DNA of 64,000 nt from Hedera helix (GCA_947179155.2 OX359275.1:35401308-35465307), one strand, 5' to 3'; numbered from the stretch's first letter, positions 35,651 to 49,284 are shown. The notes: a model not told the origin generated them from the letters alone. A program made the numbers and translations.

Positions 35651-35830
35651 ATATGGTCTTTAATGGAGATCTGGGGTTAGAACTAGGAGGGGAGAGACGA
35701 ATAGAATCAGTCACTAGTGTGTCCTACCTAAATTAGATTTTATTATCTAATGAGTTGATTTGAATATAGGGACATGAAGTGATGAGTCAGTTTATTTGAA
35801 CTAACAATTATTTTGTGACAACAGTTTAGT

Positions 35831-38800
35831 ATGACATCTGGAAATCAAGAGGTTAACTATGGAATGCCTGAAGCGAATGTAGCCGAGAATCAAGAGGCCC
35901 CAAACAATCCTCCTGCCAACTCAGGAAATAATGTTCCTGATAACATGATGAACGATAGATTCTTTAGGAATTTCATGCAGTTCATACAGAATCAAGCAAG
36001 TGGAAATTCAGTCAATAATAACGGTAGAAACGCTGGTAATTTGAGGATGGTCACTGTCAAGCAATTTAAAGAATTGGGACCACCTGAATTCCACGGGAAG
36101 CCTGACCCACTCAAAGCGGAGGCATGGCTGAAGCAGACGACAAAAATACTTGATGTCTTACAATGCGCTGATGATCAAAAGGTGTCATTTGCCACTTTTA
36201 TGTTACGAGGTGAGGCGGACCATTGGTGGGAAGCGGTAAAACGTATCCAACCTTCAGCACTCGAAATGTCTTGGACAGAATTCGAAGAATTGTTTAACGA
36301 GAAGTATTTCCCAGAAAGCATCCGCCATATGAGAGAGGTGGAATTTATTAAGCTAGAGCAGAAAAACATGACAGTCTCCCAATATGAAGCTAAGTTCGCC
36401 GAGTTATCTCGTTTTGCCACCCATCTAGTGGATGACGAAGCACGAATGAGTCGGATGTTCCTAAGAGGTTTGAGATTCAAAATTCGTCAACAACTTAGCT
36501 CTCATAAATTCAGTTTGTATTCAAATGTTGTGGATAGGGCTCAAAGGGTGGAGCAAACAGATGAAACATTGCATCTAAGAGTTAATGATCAGCATAGAGA
36601 AAGGAATGACAACAACCACAGAAACGAGAACCATCGAGGAGGTAACCAACACTTCGGTGGTAATTCCACATCAAATAACAGAGGAGGAGAATCCAGTGGG
36701 AACAATTTCAAAAGAAAGAGATTCCATAATAATTATGGAAGGGCACCAGCACCAGCACCGACCCCAGTTTCAAGGGGAGAAGATCGACCATCAGTGAGAT
36801 GTTATAGGTGTGGTCAGGAAGGTCACATCAGCCCAAACTGTACACAGCAGTCCAAAAAGTGCTACAATTGTGGGAAAGAGGGTCATCTTGCGCGATTTTG
36901 TCCTGCCACAAAATCAAGTCCAGCTGCAATGATGATACCAAAAGCTAGCGCGAATAAGGGAAAATCTGTAGTTCAAGGGAGAGCTTTTGTTGTGACATCC
37001 CAAATGGCACGAAACTCGAACGAGGTGATAACCGGTAAGCTATTCATAAATTCTCGTGAAGTCTACGCTTTGTTAGATACTGGCTCTACCCATTCTTTTA
37101 TCTCACCTGCATGTGCTCAGCGTTTAAACTTAACTCCTGAAAATTTGGACTTTGACTTATCAGTTGAAACCCCATTAGGAGAAATGACCATTACATCTAC
37201 TGTCTATAAATCTTGCCTAGTTCCAATCAACAACCTCACATTACCTGTTGACTTTATTTCTTTGGAGATGCATGAATTTGATGTGATTTTAGGAATTGAT
37301 TGGTTGACTACCCATCATGCTAAAATTGATTGTTTTCATAAGATTATTAATTTTCATATTCCTAATCAACCTGTCATGCAAATTCAAGCAACTAAACCAT
37401 TGAAATCTATAACTGTTATTTCTAGCCATAAAGCCATTCGTTTATTGAAAAACGGATGTCAAGCCTTTTTAGCTCATGTCACTGATTTGAACAAAAATAC
37501 GTCAAACTTGAATGATATTCCCATTGTTAATGAGTTTCCTGACGTTTTTCCTGAAGAACTTCCTAGCTTACCCCCAAACCGTGAAATTGAATTTTGTATT
37601 GATCTTGAACCAGGTACCAAGCCCATTTCCAAAACTCCATACCGAATGGCTCCCATTGAACTTCAAGAGTTAAAAGTCCAACTACAGGAATTGTTGGATA
37701 CCGGTTTCATTCGTCCGAGTGCATCACCTTGGGGTGCTCCTGTTCTATTTGTGAAGAAGAAAGACGGGAGTATGAGATTGTGCATTGACTATCGAGAATT
37801 GAACCATGTCACCATCAAAAACAGGTACCCGTTGCCTCGGATCGATGACATGTTTGATCAATTACAAGGTGCTCAACATTTCTCAAAGATTGATCTCCGT
37901 TCTGGATATCATCAGTTAAAGGTTAAAGCTGATGACATTCCAAAAACTGCTTTCAGAACTCGTTATGGGCATTATGAGTTTTTAGTCATGCCTTTTGTAC
38001 TAACCAATGCTCCTGCAGCTTTCATGGACATGATGAACCGAATATTCAAGGAATATTTGGATCATTTTGTGGTTGTCTTTATTGATGACATCCTCATATA
38101 CTCCAAAAGTCGCGAGAATCATGAACAACACCTGAGATTGATACTCCAAAAGCTCCGTGAGAACAAATTATATGCCAAGTTGAAGAAATGTGAGTTCTGG
38201 CTTGAGGAGGTCATGTTTCTTGGGCATGTAATTTCTAATCAAGGAATATCAGTCGATCCTGCGAAGATTGAAACGGTACTAAATTGGGAACAACCCAAGA
38301 CAGTAACCGAAGTCCGAAGTTTTCTGGGCCTAGCTGGTTATTATCGGAGATTCGTAGAAGGATTTTCTCGAATCGCCACTCCATTAACTCAGCTTACTCG
38401 AAAAAGCACAAAATTCATATGGAGCGAGGAATGCGAGAAAAGTTTCCAAGAACTCAAGAAGAGACTGGTTTCAGCTCCTGTTTTGACCATTCCATCAGGA
38501 TCAGGAGAATTCGTCATATATAGCGATGCTTCAGGCAAAGGTCTAGGCTGTGTCCTTATGCAACATGGAAAGGTTATAGCTTATGCCTCTCAACAACTCA
38601 AAGATTATGAGAAAAATTATCCTACTCATGATCTAGAGTTGGCAGCAGTCGTTTTCGCGTTGAAGATCTGGAGACACTACTTGTACGGAGAAAAAGTGGA
38701 TATCTATACGGATCATAAAAGTCTTAAGTATTTCTTCACCCAGAAGGAACTCAACATGCGACAACGACGTTGGCTTGAGCTGTTGAAGGATTACGACCAC

Positions 38801-40465
38801 ACAATCCAGTATCACCCGGGAAAGGCGAACGTTGTAGCTGACACTTTGAGCAGAAGATCTTATGCGAGTACAAGTGCACTGCTGACAACACAAAAGTGTA
38901 TTTTGTACGACTTGCAAAAGATGGAGATACAGCTAAAGACACCAGGGACCCACTCGAAGATTGCTCACGTGCGAGTAGAACCAGCTTTAATCGATAAAAT
39001 TAAAGTTGCTCAAGCTACTGATCCGGAACTGATGAATATGATGAAGAAAGTACAAGAAGGTGCTATTCCTGAGGCAAAAATCAACGAGAAATGAATACTT
39101 CGAGTTAACTCTCGACTCTGTGTTCCTAACGATCCTGAATTAAAGCATAAAATCATGATGGAGGCAAATAGCACGTCGTTTGCAATCCATCCAGGGGGTA
39201 CCAAGATGTATCGAGATCTTCGACATACATTTTGGTGGAACAATATGAAAAGGGAGATTGCAGAGTTTATCTCAAGGTGCCTAACTTGTCAACGTGTCAA
39301 GGCAGAGCATCAAGTACCTAAGGGTCCATTACAACCACTTGAGGTTCCCGAATGGAAGTGGGAACACATCAATATGGATTTCGTGACGGGTCTTCCCAAA
39401 GTTTCTCAAGGCTTAGATGCAATTTGGGTCATCGTAGATAGATTGACCAAATCCGCTCATTTCTTGCCTATACGAGAAAACTTTTCACTTGAACGTCTTG
39501 CCAGTATGTACATAAATGAGATCGTGAGATTGTATGGCATGCCAGTTTCCATAGTTTCTGATCGAGATCCTAGATTCACTTCACGCTTTTGGATCGGTTT
39601 ACAAAAAGCTATGGGCACCGAGCTACGATTCAGTTCTGCATACCATCCTCAAACGGACGGACAATCGGAAAGGACGATCCAGACCCTTGAAGATCTTTTG
39701 AGACTTTGCATACTAGATTTCAAAGGAAGTTGGGATAAGTACTTGCCATTGGTTGAATTTTCCTACAACAACAGTTACCAAGCAAGTATAGGTATGACTC
39801 CATTCGAGGCTTTGTATGGAAGGAAGTGTCGCTCTCCAATATGTTGGAATGAGATAGGAGAAGCAAAATTGTTTGGACCCGAGTTGGTACGCTTGACGAC
39901 CGAAAAGATCCAAATGATCCGACAACGAATACAGACAGCGCAAGAACGACAAAAGAGTTATGCTGATCTTCATCGGAGAGACGAAAGTTTCAACGTCGGA
40001 GATCATGTATTCTTACGTGTTTCTCCATGGAAAGGGGTTACGGGATTCGGAAAGAGAGGAAAGCTCAACCCTCGATTTATTGGCCCATTTGAAATCCTCG
40101 ATCGAGTAGGAACCGTAGCCTACAGACTAGCCCTACCACCAAGTATGTCTCGCATCCATAACGTTTTTCACATATCTATGTTACGTAAATATGTGAAGGA
40201 CCCAAACCACGTCATTGAGTTAGAACCAGACGTTATAGCAGAGGATTTAACATACGAGGAGGTACCTGTTAAGATCCTAGATAAGAAGGAGCAGATCCTA
40301 CGCTCAAAGGTTATACCTCAAGTTAAGGTTTTATGGAGGAACCAAGATACTGAGGAAATGACCTGGGAGCTAGAATCTGAGATGAAATCTAAGTATCCTT
40401 ACCTCTTCGAAATGCCAGGTACGTCAATTTCGGGGACGAAATTTCATAAGGAGGGGAGGTTGTAA
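35831..40465 (+). CDS. Chromovirus gag-pol polyprotein with one in-frame stop
   Basis: One frame of 1,544 codons is interrupted only by TGA at 39092-39094 (codon 1088), where related elements usually have a Gly codon. Domains in order: Gag near residues 90-250; two CCHC knuckles from residues 324 and 344 ([18 protein letters not shown]); protease [10 protein letters not shown] near 414; reverse transcriptase with FIDDILIYS near 751; RNase H with [10 protein letters not shown] and ADTLSRR; after the stop, the integrase zinc-binding H-H-C-C region, a DDE core ([22 protein letters not shown]), and a chromodomain-like tail ([15 protein letters not shown]). Integrase lies beyond the stop, so function would need readthrough or another copy's proteins. 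The terminal TAA is provided by the first bases of LTR 2. Confidence 0.9.
40448..40460 (+). other. Polypurine tract of the Tekay-type element
   Basis: AAGGAGGGGAGG lies immediately before the TGTAAG start of LTR 2. It is preceded by the conserved chromovirus word TTTCGGGGACGAAATTT. Confidence 0.75.
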
Positions 40466-41413
40466 GACCCCGAATTTTATGAAATATAAAATTTAATTTC
40501 TCTTCATATATATTTTTTTTCTGAAACAGTAAGTGGTTAAATCGATAAAGTTAAAAATTAAGGATGTTATGTGAAAATTTTATTTTGTCGGACAATATTC
40601 GCTTTGTCGGAGAATATTCGATTTGTCGGGGAATATTTGGGCCGTACGACGGCGCCGAAATAACTAATTATTGGTGGACCCCACAACGGAATATTTGTCG
40701 GATATAGAAAACGACAAAAGTAACCTTTTTAAATAAAAATAGTCAACGGTTTTAACTGTTAAAATACCGGTGATAAAAGAATAGTAGCATACGGTAGTTT
40801 ATGGTATTTTCTGTAGCACACGGTACTCTACAGTAGCACACGGTATTGCATAGTGTCTCATATTATTGGTCTGATAATTGACACCGTAACTGTTACGCAT
40901 CATTTCATCGATAATTGTCACTGCATAATATTTTATATTATCAATTCAATAATTGTTGTTACACAGTATTTTGCATTATTAATTTAATAATTGTCATTAC
41001 ACTGTATTTTATATCATTGAGTCAATAATTGTTGCTGCACTGTTTTTAAAATGATTGAACATAATAATTGTCACAGTTGCAAATATACTATAATTTATAT
41101 TATTAAATTAATAATAATCTGTAACGTGTTTATTTATTGTTGAATTATTGTTGTAGCATTATTTTATTTTATATGTTGGACCCACAGGAAGAATAAATAA
41201 ATAAATAATTTTTTTTTTAAAAAAAAAATAAAAAAAATTAATTTTTACTATTTAAAATAGTAACATGTGGACCCTATGTGGGGGGCCACATGAAAATTTA
41301 AAACGTGAATTGTGAAGGAAAAGCAGCCAACGGCTGCTGATACATATTTCAACACTGGCATGCGCACTGCTGCCACCTACCACACGCATAGTACCCTTAT
41401 TTCTCCTATAAAT

Positions 41414-44400
41414 TGTAATATCCCAGATAATTTCAAGATTTTAAATAATATCTTAATTGATTTTATTAAAGGTTAAGGTTTAAACCTAGAAGGTGAGAAG
41501 GAAGATGTGTAGAAAATGGGTAAACATTTTTTTTTTAACATAAATTATTTGTTAGAAATTAAATGTGAGAATATTTTAATGATGCAGGTAGATAATTTAT
41601 TTAAGAAAGAAATTCAATTGAGAAGTGAAGGTGAATATATTAATATTTATATATATACACCTATAGTTGAGTTTGTTAGTCAAACAAGATGATGTGTGAA
41701 GTAAATTAAATACTTAATAAAACTAATAAATTAATTAGTTTTAGTAGGGATTAAAAAGAAAAGTCATGTAATATAATTAATTGAATTAATTATATAAGTT
41801 ATGAATTAAGGTTGAGTAACAAGTAGGGAAGTGGAATATTGCCTAGAAGGACAATATTAAGAAATTAATTAATTAAGTAATTTACTTAATTAATAAGTTG
41901 TTATAGATGTAAGCCCAATATGGAGATATTTGCATGAAATGGGTAATTAAATAAGAGAGCCAATAAAAAGTAAGTTATGTAGCCCAAACCATTAAAAGTC
42001 AAATGATGGTCAATGGTTGGGAGAAGCATTTCAAGTATTGATTGAGTGTAGAGAATTAAGTAGTGTCTAGTTAATTGAATAACCCTAGTTGGTTGACAAG
42101 AGAGATAGCATTAACCAATCATTGGTTAATTGTTAGATAAATAAATACGGGGTTAAGAATTAACCGTGGATGGGTTAATTAAGTAACCCAATGTGGTAGA
42201 ATTAATTATAGCAAATCTAATTGGATTATATTATAAGTCCAATTGAGGTATTAAACTAGGTCAAATTAATTTAACCTAGTAGTCCATATAATTTAATTTG
42301 AACATGAATTTATGTAATAATTAACCAAGCCCAATGTTTGTTTAATTAAATGTAACATAGAGTATTTAATATTAGCCCAATGTAGTAAATAAATTGAGCC
42401 CAAATCAATTAGTTGAATGAGCCAAATATATTAAATTCTAGGGTCCAATGTGGAGCCCAAATGGTAGTCAAAGTGGTGGTCAATATATATACATTGGTGT
42501 ATATATATATGGATACATATATATTGATATAGGATATAAAAATAAAGCTAAAATGGTGTAGTAAATTGATAAATCCCGAATTTTGGGGGGGCCCCACATG
42601 TGGATGTTGTGTGTGGCTTTATTTTTGCTTATTTTACACTCCAAAAGTTGCTTACAAGCAACCTTGATGGATGTCAATCAAGTTGTCAATCAATCCATGC
42701 TATAGTAATCTCAATTAAGCTCTAAATTGACTATGTTGGTGAATTAGGAGAGTTAATAAAGTATTAGCATTTGGCTATATATAGAGTGCTTCCCACACTT
42801 GTGATATGGTTGTTAGTCTTTTTACTAGAAAAGCTAGAGAGAAAGAAAATAGAGAAAAGCTCTAGAGAAAAAGAAAAATAAAGTTAGATCTTGTGAGCAT
42901 TGATGGTTGGATGATCTTGGAGCAAGGTTTAAAGATGGAGGTCTCCTCAAGAGGAAGTTATCTATGTAAGAAAATTGATCATCCAAGTCTTTTCAAAGTT
43001 CTAACAAAGAGGATAATCAACAAAAGGTATAAAACCTTCTAGCTTGATATTATTCTTTGGGTATTATGTAATTTCTATGGTAGAAATATAATTTTCAAAG
43101 TCTAAATGGATAGATCCATGCTATATTGGTATATCTAGGGTTACATGGGTTTAACATGGGTTTTTATATGTGTTTATGATGAAAAATTTCATCAAACTCA
43201 TTGAATAAATTTTTACCGACGAAAACAAATTAATCTAATACGTAGCAGCCCATTCACGAAATTACTGTTCATGATCCGTAAGTCGGATTTATGATCCGTC
43301 AATTTTGGGTGATAGATACATGAAATATGAAGATTCTCCAAGTTGAATGACTAAAATCCGATTTAAAATGAGCAAGATATGAATTTTCTACCAAAACACC
43401 CCACTAATTTTAGGGCTGTGCATAACAGTCGGATTTATAGCTATTTTCAGTGACCAAAACAAATCCAAACTTGATGTTTGATAACAGAATCATGTAGTTC
43501 GGGAAGCTACGAATCCATCGATACCTAATAGATCTCAATCGGACTTGTGGATTTCATTTTATTCAAGTTCCCGTCGGAGACCCCAAGTCTGGAAAACTAA
43601 GAAAGTAATCTGCCTATTTTATTAAAAAAACCGGCCGGTTCGGTTTTTTTCGGTTTTTCATGATTTCTAGGTAGGGCCGGTTCGGGCATTTTTAGGCCGG
43701 TTCTTGGGTTGGTTCCAAAAGAGAAAATGCTTATAATTTTATAAAGAAAATTATCAAAATTTAAAATCCGATTTTTTTTGTAATTTGGTATTTATTAGAA
43801 TTAATAGTGGATTAAAGCTTACTAAATGGCTAATAATTATGGAAAAATTATTTTTAATTTCAGAAAAATAATATTTGACCTATTGGCATGCTAGTTAAGT
43901 GTTATAAAATAAAATTTGAAATTATTGGAGTGATTCACTATATATTAGCTATTTATTAGTGTATAAATAGGCTAATGATCTAATTAAATATTATTTAATA
44001 AATATTAAATAATATATGAAGTTATGTAATTAATTAATTATGATTTAATGAATATTAAATAATAATTAAAGGATGTTAAGATGAATAAGTTAGTTATTTA
44101 TTATTTAATTGCACTTAAATAATAAGTAAAGTTAAATAAATAATTAATTATTATTTAAATTAATATTAAATAATAATTAAAGAATATTAAAGTTAGAAAG
44201 CTAATTATTTATTATTTAATTAATATTAAATAATAAGTAAGGTTAATTAAGTAATTAATTATTATTTAATTAATATTAAATAATAATTAAAGGATAATTA
44301 AGGTTAATAAACTAATTATTTATTATTTAATTAATATTAAATAATAAGTAAGGTTAATTAATTAATTAATTATTATTTAATTAATATTAAATAATGAGTT

Positions 44401-46247
44401 CGGATAATTAGTTAATTAATTATTATTTAATTCATATTAAATAATAATTAAATGGTAATTAAGTGGAATAAATTATTACTTAATCGAAAGAAGATTATTA
44501 AGTAATTAAAATATATTGATAATATTATTGACTAACTATTAAATGATAATAGTTAAGAATTAAATCATTATTCAATAATTAATAATGATATGTAATTAAT
44601 TTAAAATATTATTAAAGGATTAATAATATTATTTAGCATTTAATTAACTATTAAATAATAATAGTTAAGAGTTAAATCATTATTAAATAAATAATAATGA
44701 TAAATAAAGATTTAGAATATTATTAAAGAATTAATAATATTGTTTAACAAGTAATTAACTATTGGGTAATAATAGTTAAGGGTTGAATCGTTATTAAATA
44801 ATTACTAATGATACGTGAGGATTTCAAATATTATTAAATGATTGATAATATTGATGAACAATTAAATTGTTATTAAAATGATTGATAATAATGAGAAGTC
44901 AATTAAAATATTATTAAAGGGTAATAATATTAGCAAACAATTAAATTATTATTAAAAGATTAATAATAATGATTAAGGTAAACTATTATTAAAAATAAAT
45001 TAATAATAGTAATGATTATTTAAAGTGTTATTTAACAATTAAATAACATTATAAGTTATTACTAATTGATAGTAAAATTTAAAATATTATCCAAGGTGGG
45101 TAATATTATGATAAGTATCAAGATAAATGATGTGATTAAGTTAAACCAAGGGTATGGTCCATTAGTGATTAATTGGTGGATCGACCTAAATAAATATAGG
45201 GTCCAAGTTTTAATGCAGTGACATTAATAAATGTCAGAATTGCATAGTCTCGAACAAAAGATTTATGGTGTTGAATATGAAACACTGAGTCAAGTCAAAG
45301 AGAGACGAAAATATGAAATTAACCTTATTAAATAAAGGGGATGATAAGAAGAAATAAATATCTTTAAAATAAGATTTAGTATTGAGTCAAACTTTGACTG
45401 ATATTGTGCACCGTTGATCTCACATACCGTGTAGGTGGTGCAAGGAACGTCAAAGATTAACGTAAGCTGGTTATACAAGTTCAGGCAAGTTTTTCAGAAC
45501 GTGTTGTATTATGTGCATGAATTATAAGTTTGTTATTAAACTGAGATGTGCTCATACGTGGTTATGTGCAAAGATGTTTTAATGTGTCTTTGTGCAATAA
45601 GTTGATTTGAATTGTTGATATGCGGTAGTTGATTTAAGACAATTGTTCTGCATTGAACTATATGTCATGATAGAGGTTAGACATGAAGCATAGATTAAAT
45701 GCGAGGCATGATATGCATGAGCAGTATGTCATAAACTGAAATGCATGAAAAACATGATGTTAGTATAAATTGTAAATTTTATGTAAAGCATGTAATGTGT
45801 TATGTGTAGCTGTTGAACTTGTTGAGCCGTCGTGCTCACTCTTGCCTAAACCAACATTTTCAGATAAGGCTAGTTACCTGAAGTTCTCGATAAAGAACAA
45901 GGAACAGGAAAATATATTACTTCCATTGAAGATCTAAATATCTATTGTAGATATCAGTCCGAATTGGACAGGTAAATGATTCTGTAGCATAAGACTTAGT
46001 TGGTATGTTATATGAGTATTAAATACTCAAATTGATTGTAATAGAATGTCGTATCATGTATGATATGAAGACATACTAGGAATGTATAAAGATTGCGATT
46101 CTGGAATAGAAAGAGATGTTATATAATTGTAAATAAATGATTATTTATCAATTATAATATTGTTGAAATTCATGAACAATAAGGAAAAGTAGTACTAGTG
46201 TTGAACCGGATCCGAGGTTAAAGGAACCCGGATTTAGGGTCATCACA
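41414..46247 (+). mobile_element. Nested 4.8-kb solo LTR of another chromovirus-like family
   Basis: The element starts TGTAATATCCCAG and ends GGGTCATCACA, and is flanked by TAAAT on both sides (41409-41413 and 46248-46252), a 5-bp integrase-type duplication. There is no internal region or coding ORF. A TATATATAG box near 42775-42783 and CT/GA-rich sequence after it suggest the U3/R boundary. The end pattern (TGTAA..CCC to GTCACA-like) resembles the host LTR, hence plus orientation. At 4,834 bp it is long but within what is known for Del/Tekay-type LTRs. Confidence 0.8.
43975..45060. repeat. AT-only short-repeat array inside the solo LTR
   Basis: TTATTTAATTAATATTAAAT and close variants recur many times, followed by a second set of ATTATTAAAGGATTAATAATA-like units. 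Each unit is nearly palindromic. Confidence 0.7.
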
Positions 46248-48374
46248 TAAATAGCTTGCTCAGCTGAATAGAAAATCACACCTAAAACATAAAAATTTTC
46301 TATAAGAATTTTATGAGTTTTCTCTGAGAATAGTAAGGTTATTTTGAGAGTTTGAAAGCCAAAAGGAGTGCAGGAATTTTTCAAGTAAGTCTTTTATTAA
46401 AGAGTAGTAATTTTATAAATTCCTATTTTTCACGGTATTCACAAATCTTCCCTTAGAAGACTCTTCTTTGAGAAGATTCATTTTTAAAAACTTTCTTTGA
46501 AAGATTTATTTTGGAATATTATTTTAAAAACTATTTTAAAGTTGTTATATTATACTACAAAAATTATGTTAAATATATATAATTTTGATAGTTCATAATA
46601 TATGAATTATCATACGCCTTGAAATTTATATGTGGTAATTACTAATTATAATAAAAATATATAGGTTGATCAACCTCATTTAAATCAATATCCAGTCACG
46701 TGTTAAGGTAAGGGGTATCATTCTTTTCATCATCATACATGGATATTATTTCTTTCTTACTAGAAGGGATTATCATTCTTTGATTCTCGAAAATAATATT
46801 GTTTCTTTCTTGTGCCATTTATTTTCATGTATTAAATTGTGGGAATAACCTTACGGCGCGGATTACCGCCTGTTGGTGAATAACCTTTTATATTAATTCC
46901 TTATTAATCTCTGAGAATAACCTTACGGCGCGGATTACCGCCTGTTTGGTGAATAACTCTTCGTATTCAAATTGATGGGAATAACCTTACGGCGCGGATT
47001 ACCGCCTGTTGGTGAATAACCCTTTTTATTTGTCTCGTGTGGAAATAATTTGTCTACACGAATTATCACAAGACACTTTTATTCCATATTCGTAAGTGAT
47101 ATCATTTTCCTTTATACTCATAAGGGATACCATCTTTTTCATCTTCCATTATTCAAACTTACTATGGTAAGGGATATTAATTTCCTTCACCTTTTGTTAA
47201 TCAAATCTGCTACGGTAAGGGATATTATTTTCTTTCATACACCTAAATTGAAACTTATTATGGAACTATTGCTTCTATAATTCCTGAAAATATTATATGT
47301 TCCATAATAGTTGAACTTCATTATTTCAACTGAACCTTCCTATTTTCTGAACATTTCTATTGAACTGTAACCGTTATTCTGAACTGTGGATCTTGAATAT
47401 CATTTTTAAATTTCACTCCACATCATGTTGGCAATTTGGACATTGTTTGAATCTGCACAAAGTAAACTTCTGATACTTATTGTTTATCCTGTTCTTCTGT
47501 TCATCATTTGTATCACTGTTATTTGTATTAATCATCAAGAATCAAGCTGTTGTGAATATCTGTGGCCGGGGGCACAGATGTGATATAATTGTTGAACAGA
47601 TGATAGGTTAAAGGCGATATACTAGGTTAAAGGCGATACATCTGTTCGGTGTCTTTTATGGCACGTGGTGAAAGTTCTCTTTGGCCCGTAGTGCATAGAT
47701 GAACTGTTGTTTGGTATGATTATGACCAAAGGCTGAATTTGGTATAATCATAACCGTTGGTGTTATATTGAATATCTTTGGCCCGTAGTGCAAAGATGAA
47801 CTGTTGAATTGCATGATTATGACCAGGAACTGTGAATCTTTATTATCATGACTAATGGTATTTCAGATGATAAAAGTTAATGATGTTTTTACTAAAAAGA
47901 GAAGCGAGTGGACATTATAGTCTGCATTATTCTTCTAATAGATTGTTCATTCCGCTGCTATTATTAATCTGAACATTGTTTAAGAATTTAACTGCAGTTT
48001 TTGATATAAACCTTGTAGTCTATTGTATTCTATCAAGAACTTAACTGTTGAAGGCTAATGATAATTTATTTGTCATTATCTTAGTCATGATATTTCTTAC
48101 TGGGCTATTTGAGCTCACCCTTTCTTTTGTTCTATTGTTTTTCAACAGGAGATGAAAACGTAACGAGGTCTAGCCGGGGGATGGAGTGAGTGTCCGAGGA
48201 ATAGCTATCATAGTCTTCACGTGTTGTAAAATAGTGTGGCAATAATAGTGAAGACTTAGTCGTGTATTATTATACACTGTATTGTTGTACGTTGTGCTTT
48301 GTTGTAATAATTTTGTTGTAGTCTTTTGACGACTCAAGTTTGGGCTGTGAAGGCCTAGATTTGGGGGCGTCACA

Positions 48375-48541
48375 GTTGGCATCAGAGCTTAGGGATATGG
48401 TCTTTAATGGAGATCTGGGGTTAGAACTAGGAGGGGAGAGACGAATAGAATCAGTCACTAGTGTGTCCTACCTAAATTAGATTTTATTATCTAATGAGTT
48501 GATTTGAATATAGGGACATGAAGTGATGAGTCAGTTTATTT
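48375..48541 (+). mobile_element. First 167 bp of a second internal region
   Basis: This is identical by eye to 35631-35797, from the primer-binding site to ...CAGTTTATTT, then breaks into unrelated DNA. It shows that another element copy once continued to the right of LTR 2. Confidence 0.9.
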
Positions 48542-49284
48542 CAAGTGTCAAGCTCGACCTGGCCTGTAGGCTGAAAGTCAAAGGCCCGGTCCGGCCTGAT
48601 CAACGGTCAAAGCCTGACAGGACCAGGCCAGCCTGTTGTGCATAACTACGTGTAACGCATGGGATTTACTTATAGTTATAAACTAATTATAAAGTATTTT
48701 TGATTATAATATCTATTATTATGAAAAACTAAATAAAACTATATTAAATTTAAATTTTAAGATTTTGATTTCAAAATTATTGAAATTAATTATATATTTT
48801 AAAACAAAAAGAATAATCGACATTAATTTAATAACTATAAAAAATCCCGTATAGGATCAACAACTAACTAGAAAGTATTTTTGATTTTAATATTTATTAT
48901 TATAAAAAATTAAATAAAATTAAATCATAAAATACGAGTTTTGTTATTGCATTGTTTATAATTTTGGTATTATACTATACTAATATATTAACTATAATAA
49001 TAACTGATTACGATAATTATTGTATAAAAAAATTATTTTTTTCTAAAATATGTTATTTAACTGCTAAAAGTTTAATAATAATAATAATAATAATAAATTA
49101 ATAATAATTTATCTATTTATATAATATAAATAATAATATTTAATTATTCATTTGTTTATATATTAATATATTTTTCTACTTATCTAATGAAAAACTTTAC
49201 TCTCCAAACTACTTGATCACTACTAAATTAATTAAGAAACGGAACCGAAAAGGAATGCTATTTAAGTTTTGATCCGAACCAGAT
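48542..49284. other. AT-rich DNA with a possible hAT end
   Basis: 48546-48645 is rich in GGCCTG/CAGGCC words and starts GTGTCAAGCTCGACC, like one end of a hAT MITE. The matching end was not found. A TAA microsatellite lies near 49072-49097. The promoter of the next gene begins towards 49285. Confidence 0.4.

Larger units (their letters stand above)
40461..48374 (+). repeat. Second LTR of the Tekay-type element, split by an insertion
   Basis: The two parts are 40461-41413 and 46248-48374, about 3.08 kb together once the TAAAT duplication is removed. Compared with LTR 1 it has an extra 20-bp TTTGTCGG.GAATATT unit near 40605-40625 and one fewer 63-bp unit near 46841-47025. Confidence 0.9.
32509..48541 (+). 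mobile_element. Tekay/Del-type chromovirus, LTR-internal-LTR-partial internal
   Basis: LTR 1 is 32509-35630, the internal region is 35631-40460 and LTR 2 is 40461-48374, interrupted by a nested solo LTR at 41414-46247. LTR 2 is followed by 167 bp (48375-48541) identical to the first 167 bp of the internal region, including the primer-binding site, so the structure does not end at a normal 3' LTR. The gag-pol with a C-terminal chromodomain-like region and the TTTCGGGGACGAAATTT motif before the polypurine tract mark a chromovirus. The LTRs differ by roughly a dozen substitutions by eye plus tandem-repeat copy number. Confidence 0.85.

Noticed and set aside
41414..46247. A complete nested LTR retrotransposon
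   Set aside because: There are no internal repeats of its ends and no gag or pol motifs. One TG...CA unit with a 5-bp duplication fits a solo LTR.
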